Assembly (NCBI RefSeq): GCF_051020765.1 | Contig: NC_134941.1 | Coordinates: 10,416,001 to 10,480,000, forward strand | Origin: Lasioglossum baleicum | Lineage: Eukaryota; Arthropoda; Insecta; Hymenoptera; Halictidae | Direction: 5' to 3' | Length of the DNA: 64,000 nt | In this document: positions 39,201 through 49,900 of the stretch, piece by piece | How the letters are laid out: each line of letters starts with the position of its first letter | How positions within the stretch are numbered: position 1 is the stretch's first letter | Notes under the pieces: model-generated | What the model was told of the DNA's origin: nothing | What the model saw: the letters and a program-made list of their open reading frames with translations, nothing else | Databases searched by the model: none | Program-made: the position numbers and the translations under genes

Positions 39201-42200
39201 TGGAAACATTTTTTACGAAAATGATTTCTAAATAGCTTTTTGAGCAGTTTGTAATCGTATGTATATCGATCTTATTCTTATCGTACTCTTAAGGGACTCG
39301 TCCTTTGAAAATTGTTTTCAAAACTGTTTTTAAATATTCTTAATAGACAGGCATTTAATTATGCATTTACGCCGAAATTGGTTGGGTGAAATACAAAACT
39401 GTAAAAAATTCGAAAAATTTAAGAATACTGTAATGTTGTTTTCGATGTAACGAAGTCATCAAGGGATGAGATCAATTTTTATTTGATTCCTGCATACCAC
39501 AATAAATGCAAAACATTTTTACTTTGCATAAAGATCCGCAGTCTAATGATTACATTCTTGTGCTTATCTTCCTGCAGGTTAAACATCTAAATTAGATCTT
39601 GTTAAAAAACTTTTGAGGTTGTTCGAACTGAATGTATAGGATCATGTAGTAGAGATGCATCACACAAAAGGATTATTTAGTATCGCAAGGATAAAGTGGT
39701 CCTTGTGTTGCCGAAGGTATCGTTGTCCAGGGTTAATTAGGTCCGAAAATAGGGTAGCCGGTATCTATTTAGTGCGGGCCGGCCGTCTATTAATTGTATC
39801 GCGAATCGGTCATGCTCAATTACTAAAATTGGGTTAGGGGCTGATTGCCCAGTGGATCGTGGCCGCCGTTGACGTCAAGTCCATGCACAGGTTCGCTTCA
39901 GGTGTCGTCTATATTTCAATCCACAGTCCGCGAACTCGTTTTGTCGCCGTTTCACGGTCTCCCGACTACATAGACGCGTAGACTACATACAGAACACCAG
40001 AATCACTGTGGAACAATTATGTATTCGTTGCATAAAGTCGGTAACAGAATTATTACCGCTCGAATAAATCTTACGGGCCAGAGCGGCCGCTTTAGAACCG
40101 ACATGAATCAAACATTGGTGCACCCGAAAGCAAATTGTTTGAGTTCGGGCTGCTGCGAGACCCGCTGATCGACCAGAGAATTTGCACGAACCAACAAATA
40201 ATAATAACAATATAACATTGATCTTCACTTATTTATATAAATCAAATGTTCAACGAAGAAGTTGAGATGAATAAAATAAAAGAGGAGTTTTCACGTATCA
40301 GGCTTGATCGATGGATCAGGAGCAAGGTAGACTGACAGCTGTAGGAACACTGTAGCTGGTAACGATAACATTGTTGCTCGAACGAGCGCGCGCAAGACAC
40401 TTAATAGACGGCAATAAACAATAGATGGAACCGTCGTTGACCGGCAGCCGAGCCCCGCTAAAAATATCAATTTTGACGGTTGCCAAATTTCAACAAATAT
40501 CGCGGCCCCAAGTTCGAATTCGGCGTCGTTCAGTTGTCGTTCATCCGTAAGTTCGAGTGCACACGTCCGTTCTAGCAAGTTGCATTTCCCGACAATCGAT
40601 TTCAACGATCGCGGAAAGTATCGCGAGAACACGCGGTGGAGTCGTCTCGCAAACCTCTGCTGCCGTGACGTGCGTTTCGCGAAAATGTTGCTGCAAAGTT
40701 AGTGGAATCGTTCGGTAAATGATCGAGCCTGCTGCGCGCAATTGACAGGAGCTGTAGGTCCTTCAATTCTATGTGAATCCTTCTTGAAAGAGAAGAAAGC
40801 TCAGTAATATACACTTTAAATGGACACTTGACATTTTGAAGTTCAAGTAGATAGTGTTATCATTTTCGGAGAAGCTGTAGGTCTTCGAATGTTATGTGCA
40901 CTCTTCTCCAAAGGAAAATAAAAACTTTCGAAGGAGACCTGACTTTTTGGAATTTAAATGAACAGTTTTTTGGGGGAGCGTCATTGGATTCCACCTTTTC
41001 AGAGAAGCATGATACAAGGTCCAGTAGAATGATTGATCGTGTAGATCAGAAATAGATGTCTCAGAACACGAGTGGTACAAGAACACCTGGCTCTCTGGAA
41101 TTTAAATAAATAGATAGTTCGAGGAACGTTCCGAAGAACTGTGTCTTCGTGAATATAAAAATTGAGGAAAAGGTACGAACGACGTGGATCGAGTCTTTCC
41201 ATGCATTTTATTGCAGGGATTTCGGAGAGATATGATCTTGTGGATCACTGGCTCCCACGAATTTCAATAAATAGTCGTAGCGGGTGGAAGTTCAAAGGAT
41301 TGAAGAGAAGCTGGTAAACTGAGTCCAGTACCAATAAATTATTCGAGAGGAATCGAGACGGAAATATGAAATTCAATGCAAATATTCTGCTCTCGAGGGA
41401 ATCGGAATGAGTTGCAGGACGATCACGTGAAATTAGAAATTTCTCTTGGCTCAGCGATTGAGTCCTGGCAATCAACGATCAAGAAGACATATAAAGCATC
41501 TGCTAATTAAAATTTAAACACAAGGCAAATTAAGTGTTACAAACGTCACGCGAGTGTCAATTTTTCACTTAACAATCGAGTACTTACCGCTCTCGAAAAC
41601 AGAAGCTAATGAACTAACAAAAAAAAAAACAGAAAAAAATAGTAAAATCAAACATTTGAACGTTTATTTAGACTTGCAAAGTTTAGACAGAAACTCAGCT
41701 TTTATTAACTCGTTAAGAAAAAAGACAAACCCCTAAAAATAATTTAATTGATTAAACTAAAACTAAAAAGTCAAGATTGAGTGGGTGCTACTTTAACCCT
41801 TTCGCATTCTAAAAATTCTGATAACATTTTACTCGAACCACAATAAATTAATTTCTATCCTTAACCAACGCGTCGAATCCTTTTAAGCACAACAATACAA
41901 TAAATCGTCACACAACACGCTGCCATAACTCACTAACACTTTCTCGAACAAGCCCACAGTGTCCGGCATACTTCAGTCCCGGGGGGTTGAAAAATCGACA
42001 AAGTGAAAGCGGCAAATCGAGAAACAGTGAAGGGTGCAGGACTGTTTCGAACATTGTGGTCGTCTGCATTGACAAGCTGGTCCTGGCAGTGTCGGAGTAA
42101 AGAGGAAACAATAGAACTATGAACGGTTCGCAGTAAGCCGCTGCCAAAAATACCGATTTCCGAGGTTTGCCAGCGGACTGTGGTGTGCGACTGGCATACG

Positions 42201-43920
42201 TGACTACAATGACGCAGTAATTAGTCAGTGCTGAACGATCTACAAGGATCTATAACAGTTTTAACCGGATCTGAGACGAGGACGAGTCGAACTCGAGATA
42301 AATCGGTAGGAAAATGTGCGATTTCTGTTCGGTTCGCACGAGCAACGCCTCGTCCTTCGTGACTTGATCGCGCGAAACGATCGAGGAAGCTTTTGCAGGA
42401 TCATCGATCCAGCTTTCATGCCGGCTTGCGTCCTGAATCGAGCCTATTTCGTCTGTAACGATGACTATGTTGTAAGTGAGACCTTCGAAAATCGAGTTTT
42501 CCTCGAGTGGCCATCATCGGATGTTGTTTACATTGGAGTGACTATTACTAGCAGGACGTGTGTTTTCCTCGGTTACAGTTAATCACCCCTTTTATTTTCA
42601 TGCTGGCAGAGATCTTGTTTGTGTCTCGATTGTTGCAAACTGGTCTGCTTAACTCGATTTCTGAGAAACACGGTTCTCTTCGGTGTGTCCACGTCGGTGG
42701 AGTTTGATGGATTCGTTGGGGCAGGGCAGAAAATACGTTTATACCGAAGTGGAGGGGATTTGGGTGGGCTTTTCAGGACTTAACTCTCAGCAAGTGGAAA
42801 CAATTGATTTTTAACGGTACAGCCTTTAGTCGTTGTAGAACTTTAGAAAATCACGATCAATCAATTACGAAATTATAGTAGTTACTAGACTGTTGATTCT
42901 TCTGCAAAATAAAAATTAATCTATCTTTTACTTTGAACTACACCCACTCGTTTTTACCATAAAATCCGCAGTCCAGTGATTACTTTGACAGCATTCTTGC
43001 ATCTTGTATATCGTGTTAATCTTTGATTTTGTACATTGTAATCGAAATTAATGTTCGAGTTTGATAAAAAGATTGTCAGTCATACACGACCAACGTGACA
43101 GCGTTAACACGAGAAGATACTAGCAGCCGAACGAATTTCTGTTAGAACCGAATAGTATGTTTACGATCGAGCAACGATCCCGATTGTATATCTATCGGCA
43201 TGTGACTCGAATCACGAGCGCTCATTGTTTCCATCAGAAATTTCTGTCGCCGATAATTCCTTATCTCATCCCCGGCGAGTTATCACCGGTGAATATCGAT
43301 TCTCACAAAATAATACGCGCATTAAAACCATCGGGATCGCCTAATTCCCTTCGTTCCAAGCTCCGCTCGACCCAATTCCAACGTAATCCTCCGAGGCCCC
43401 GAGTGTTCCGCTAAATCTCGCTCGCTTCTCTGCACGAGCATGGTCATCATCTTCGATAGACAGTAAAACGCAACATAAAAATAACTCGAGAAAGGTTGTC
43501 GATCGTTGTAAGATAAATCAGAGATCCGTTCGATCATGTTCAGCCCGATAGACGACGATCGATCTGTATCGAAACACTTTAATGCCATAGAGTCTTGGCT
43601 CGTTCGTGTGATCGACCGTTAATCGATCGAGCACTGTGATCCAGCTCGTTTCCGTTTAGCAGTTTTCAATGAAAATTTCGTAAAGTCATATTGATTCTAC
43701 CTCGTGGGGATTTTTTCAAGATTTTTTACCGTTGTGTCCGGGGTTATGGTAGCTGAGAGAGCTCAGAGTGCCGCGAGTGAATGATCTTGTTCGAGGATCG
43801 AGCTGACAGATCGGGGATCGTACACGTTTGGTATGTATTTAACGATTGTGCTTTGGAAACTGCTTCGTGTCCTCTCGAAATGAGATTTATTCGTTGCATA
43901 TTAAGATAATTTTACAGTAA

Positions 43921-43969
<49 letters not shown>

Positions 43970-46900
43970 GATATCAACATTCAGTGGTGTCAACAGTGAC
44001 AGTTCTGTATTTTGTGAGCTGGTGGTGAAAGTGCTTCTTCAAAATCTTTGACAAATTCCAACTTTCAATTCAATGATTGACACGTTCGAAGCACCTTCTG
44101 TGATCTTTTGAAAGTCCTCGTGATACGTGACATTTCCGGAGGCTTAAAGTCTTCGAAGTTGGCTTGATTTTTCAATTCTTTACAATCCTCAGTGATCTCG
44201 TATCTTTAAAATCCTGGAATTGTTCTAAACGATTCTATATGAAGGATAACGATTAAACCACAGCTCACCACCAGTCCGCAATAATCGGACTGTAAGTCGA
44301 GCAATAATCCCAACAGGATAAAAAAACATACGACTATGAATCTAGATGTATGGTCGCTACACGAAAGACCTGGGTGAGTACGCGAAGGAAGAGGCTCAGA
44401 AGCTCAAGTACCATGACAAGGCGCGGAAGTACGAGAAAGGCAGAGAGGAGGACTTCCGGAAGTCGAGGAGAGGTCCTCTCTGCCGGAAGTTGCTGGCTCT
44501 GCTGGCGTTCGCCTGGAAACACACTGGAGCTCGATTAGGCGAGGACTGGGTCTTCCTGGCTCTTCTAGGTATCATCATGGCACTCATCAGCTATGCCATG
44601 GATCGTGGAATTTCGATGTGCAACAACGGTCAGTTCAGACTTGATCAACCTCAGCTAATTTCATTTCTTTTCCAATTTTCCGCATGATTATGTTGAACCT
44701 TTCACGAGTCATTAACAGTGTCCTTGTTCCACCAGCCAGGATATGGCTTTACCAGGACCTGACGCAGCATCCAGCGCTGCAGTACCTCGCGTGGGTGTCA
44801 CTTCCGGTCTGCCTGATCCTCTTCAGCGCAGGATTCGTCCACATCGTCGCACCTCAGAGCATCGGCTCCGGAATCCCGGAAATGAAGACCATCCTCCGAG
44901 GCGTCGCCCTCAAGGAGTACCTGACCTTCCGCACTCTGATCGCCAAGGTTAGATTCTGTCCTCATTCGATTTCGTTCTCACATCACCTTCAATTCTTGTA
45001 GTCTGCTGATTCAAATGAAGGGTCTTTCAATACTAGCGATAGAACTTTGAATTGAAATATATAATATCACATAAATGACCACCACGATTGCGTTTGCTGG
45101 AGTGAATACGACAAACCCAATTTTCGATGACTCTGGCACATAAATCAGATCGTATCTCACCGATAACGCGAATTATGTTTGCTTCAAGATCATTAACAGT
45201 TCGTGGTTCATTGGAATAAACGAGAGACTTGAAAGAAACAGTCTAATGGCGTTAAGTCGCAAGATCTTGGAGACCAATTGACAGCCGCATTTCTCGATAT
45301 AATCCTATCGTTGAATTTTAATATCAATGAAGCGATAAATTTTAATAACTCCAACGCGTTCAGCAACTGAGATCCGTGATGACCTGCCGAGCATTACCGA
45401 GTACTAATAACATGGCGGCCGTGCCAATTGAAAGATCTGTCGCTCTTATTGGAGGACCCTTTAGTAGTTACCCATTTTTATCATGAACAGGTGATAGGTC
45501 TGACGGCGACCTTGGGCTCCGGCCTGCCCCTGGGCAAGGAAGGTCCGTTCGTGCACATCGCCAGTATAGTGGCGACCTTGTTGTCGAAGTTGGTGACCAG
45601 CTTCCAAGGGATCTACGAGAACGAGAGCAGGAACTGCGAGATGCTCGCAGCAGCCTGTGCGGTCGGGGTAGCTTCTTGTTTCGCTGCTCCGATTGGGGGT
45701 GTCCTCTTCAGTATCGAGGTCACGACGGTGTACTTCGCCGTGAGAAATTACTGGAGAGGATTCTTCGCCGCTGTCTGCGGAGCCACGATGTTCAGATTGC
45801 TGGCCATCTGGTTCCAAAGGGAGGAGACCATCACCGCGATGTTTGCCACCAACTTTACCATGGACTTCCCGTTCGACCCGCAAGAGCTGTTCGTGTTCGC
45901 TTTGATCGGAGTTGGCAGCGGACTCGGCGGCGCGTTTTATGTCTGGCTGCATAGGCAGTATGTCATATTCATGAGGAAGAACAAGAGCATGAACAGCTTC
46001 CTGCAGAAGAAGTGAGTAGTCGAAGTCACAGCTGATCATTCCGATTATTTCTACTGCGATTCATCATGAAACACCCTCAAACATCAACCAATCCATTCGA
46101 CCAACAAATCCACCATAACCAAACTCCCCAGCAAACCTCCACAAACCAGCGACTACTTCTTCAGGACTCTGTGAAACCGCGTCAAACTGTTTCAGTCGTT
46201 TTTTATACCCTGGCATCGTCTCGCTGCTGGTCTCCTCCGTCTCGTTTCCGCTGGGATTAGGCCAATTCATGGCCGGGGATCTAAACACCCACGACCAGGT
46301 GTACGGTCTGTTCACGAACTTCAGCTGGACGAAAGAGGAGTTGGGTGTCGAGGAGATGAACATGGTGAAACATTGGTCGACGGCGTACACGGACGTGTTC
46401 ACCGGTCTCCTCGGGTTCGTCGCGTTCACGGTAAGATCCGCTCTCGATCATGATCCACGGGAAACGGTGGATCGACGGACGAACGGGAGAGTGCACAGTC
46501 GACCAAGGGGCCTTTGATTTCAGTTCATCTTTTCCATTATAAGCTCGACGGTGCCCGTGCCATCGGGGATCTTCATCCCAGTCTTCAAGATCGGAGCAGC
46601 GCTTGGACGAGCCGTCGGGGAGGCTATGGCACTTTGGTTCCCGACTGGTGTTCGATACGGTGGCATAATCACCCCCATAGTGCCAGGTAACTCTTCCTCA
46701 AAATATCTTCTTGGGCAATCTTTTATTTATTTAATATTTTAATTAATTCAATTCTACTATAATTGTACAATTTTTTATTTTCATCGGGTTTCTTTTCAGG
46801 GGGTTACGCTACGGTCGGCGCAGCTGCGTTTTCAGGAGCAGTGACCCACACCATCTCTGTCAGTGTCATAGTGTTCGAGATGACTGGCCAGATCACTCAC

Positions 46901-49900
46901 ATCGTTCCTATTATGATAGCAGTGTTGATCAGCAACGCCATAGCAGCTCTCCTGCAGCCTAGTATTTACGACAGCATCATACTGATCAAGAAGCTGCCGT
47001 ACTTGCCCGACCTGTTGCCTTCCAGCTCAGGTACTTAACCATAAGTTCAATCGACGACTTCTCGAATCAAAAACATCGGTATCTAATTAAGATTTTTATT
47101 TTAATGAAAAATGAACTCGAGCAGAGAACTTATTGATCGTGCACCCAACCGTGATCACTTTTAGTTCATTGACGGGAAAGTTATTAAAATTGATTGAACA
47201 CGTGAAAATGTTCTTCAGTACGAAAAAGGCTACCAACGAGGTCGTTTATTTTCAGTGTATCGATCGGGCGTCTAACTCCAATCATTTTTCGTTTATCGGT
47301 CGTTTAACCAGCGAAGAAAATTCTTCTACACGATTGAACGATGTCCGATAGGAATAGGGGTTGTTTAAAAATAGTTCTCGAAATGCAGATAAAAAGTATA
47401 AAATAATTTCCATTTAATTTATGCGAATACACACGAACTTAAATACAATACAATCTTTTCGGAGAGGCGGCGCAAAAGTTAAAAATTTACCAAATGACAG
47501 ATGTTGCTGATTTCGTAATTTCCAGTATCGAAAATTTTCAATTTTGCGCCGCCTCCGAAAAGATTGTATTGTATTTAAGTTCGTGTGTATTCACATAAAT
47601 TAAATGGAAATTATTTTATACTTTTTAGTGCGTTTTCTCGAAGTCGGTTTAATTTTTTTTTATAAAATTTTTTTTATTTCACACTTTTTATCTCTGTCAG
47701 CCGTCACATTCCATATCGTAATTTATAAATATCTGAAAGCCGCAATCGATAACGGTAACGACGTCGCGTCGTTACTGTTCCTAATATCTAACATTCAGCG
47801 GAGTTCACAACGGTATCACCACCCTACATTTTCGCAAATAAAATCGTAATTAATAAAAAAATGTAAAATTTTATTTGCACGGGACTTTCCCGAGAACATA
47901 CTCTACAAGATGCAAAAGGTTTCGTTCCGATTGGTCCATCCATCTCTGCGTAATCGGTGAACAGTGAACATACATAGAAAAAAGCGAAAAAAAAATCACA
48001 GATCGAATTGAGTAACCTCCACCTTTTTCGAAGTCGGTTAAAAATCGCATGCAGTCCAAATTGGTCGAACAAATGAATGTGGACTTGTGAATCGAATTAT
48101 CCGCTAGGATCTAGTGTTAGATTAAGCTTAGCACCTTCGATATTTTTGATCCCGAACTAACATTTATACAATTTATTAACAAGCCTCGCGAAGGAAGCTC
48201 CATGACTGGGTAACTGAATCTATGGAATATTCTTCTATTTATAATATGTCATTGTCCTCGAAATAGAACTCGCCAGTTGACAGTGTTAATTTCGTTAGGT
48301 ATGTACAACGTCTACGTCGAGGATTTTATGGTCCGTGAGATCAAATACATCTGGCATGGGATCACTTATCAGAGGTTGAAGGAGATCTTGAAGGAGAACC
48401 GCAAACTCCGAGGATTCCCTCTAGTGGACAATCCTGACTCGATGATCCTGCTCGGATCTATTCAGAGGTTGGAGCTGATCAAGCTTATCGAGAAGCATAT
48501 TGGACGCGAGAGGAGACTGCAGGTAATTCATCAAATCAATTGTAATAATTCCATATTCATTTTTAACCCTAAGCACTCGAGTGATAACTCTGAGAGAGGC
48601 GCCACTAAAAATTGCTGTATCATTATTCAAAATATTGTTTGGATTAAAAATTTTAAAAATCTTCTAGGTCGGAAGAAATGTTTAATTTTCGAGTTAAAAT
48701 AGCTCCGAGTGCAAAGAGTTAAGATTAAATAGAATCTAAGAAAATATACATTTAATTAAAAATCATTTCGAAAAAACCTGAAGTTTACTTTGTGCGTGAT
48801 GGATTAGGTCGCCCAAAAATGGCAGAAGGAAGCTGAAGAGAGAGCACGCGAGGAAATGGAACGTCAGTTAAGAGACCAGGAGAGAACCAGAAGGCCCTCT
48901 CGCTTCGAGGTGATCCCCGCGCCAGACATTCTAAAGATGCAGAGGCAGAGTGTCAACGATCTAACGATGTCTCCAAACAACGGCACCGGTCCGGACCACG
49001 TGAGTCACGCCCCCGCCCTATTGACGTCATATCCCGCGAATTGTGTATATTTGCTCGCTTAACTAACCGCCTACGTCATCCGGCTACCTCTTTTTCCATT
49101 TTTTACTCTCTCTTTCTCGCGTCGTCTCACGCGGTCCCGTTTCGCTTCAGCACACGTATCATTCGCCGGTGTTCGGATGCCAGCCTAAGAAATCGATCCT
49201 GAAGAAGACCAACTCCTTCACCCTGAAGGGATTCAGCCCTTTGGTCAGCCCAGCTGCCACTCCGTATACTACTGTCACTGGAGCTGAGAGCAGGTGCGAA
49301 TTACACTAATGGATCTACTGTTCTGATGAAAATTGTTTTTCTTGAACAATTTTAAAGTATTGGAAAGAGAACCAGAATGAATATCCTTTTTCTGATTCGA
49401 ACTTCTCCAGTTCCAGGATACGTCTGGCCTTCGAAGCGATCTTCAGGAAGTCGGCCACCCTTCAAGATGTCGACCCAGACCCAGAGATAGGATCAGCAGG
49501 AACAAGACGAGAAAGTCAGGATGGGATGCACGTGCAGCCGCACACACCCATGTTGGTTCCTAGTCCAGCCACCTCGAAGAAAGTTCAACTGGTAAGTTTG
49601 CACCTTGATTATTCATTTAGCCTGTCTGTGTACCGTCATAACGATGGAGGACTCGTTTATGTTACCAGCCACGAGAAAGAGTGATAGACATGTCGACGGA
49701 GGATCAAAAACGATGGGAGGAGAGCGAAATGGCGTTGGAAGTTGACTTCTCCAGGTGTCACATCGACCCTGCACCCTTCCAGCTGGTCGAGAGGACGTCC
49801 TTGCTGAAGGTGCATAGTCTCTTCAGCATGGTAGGGGTGAACCATGCTTACGTGACTGCTATTGGAAGGCTAGTTGGAGTTGTGGGGCTCAAAGAGGTAT

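Larger units (their letters stand above)
42472..44345. other. Last part of ClC-2 intron 1
   Basis: Contains a miniature element (42885) and a TA microsatellite (43924). The acceptor for exon 2 (GAATCTAG) has a poor pyrimidine tract. Confidence 0.5.

Noticed and set aside
40291..40814. Antisense frames of 66-113 codons
   Set aside because: No recognisable domain; three overlapping frames are open because the sequence is CpG-rich.
33371..44628. Direct splice of the exon ending 33522 to ClC-2 exon 2
   Set aside because: Phase 2 donor against a phase 0 acceptor would shift the frame; nearby alternative acceptors also fail.
45461..46039. 192-codon minus-strand open frame
   Set aside because: Exact antisense shadow of ClC-2 exon 4.
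47824..48072. Minus-strand 82-codon frame in ClC-2 intron 7
   Set aside because: Lies in the repetitive block ending with GAAGTCGGTT; not a gene.
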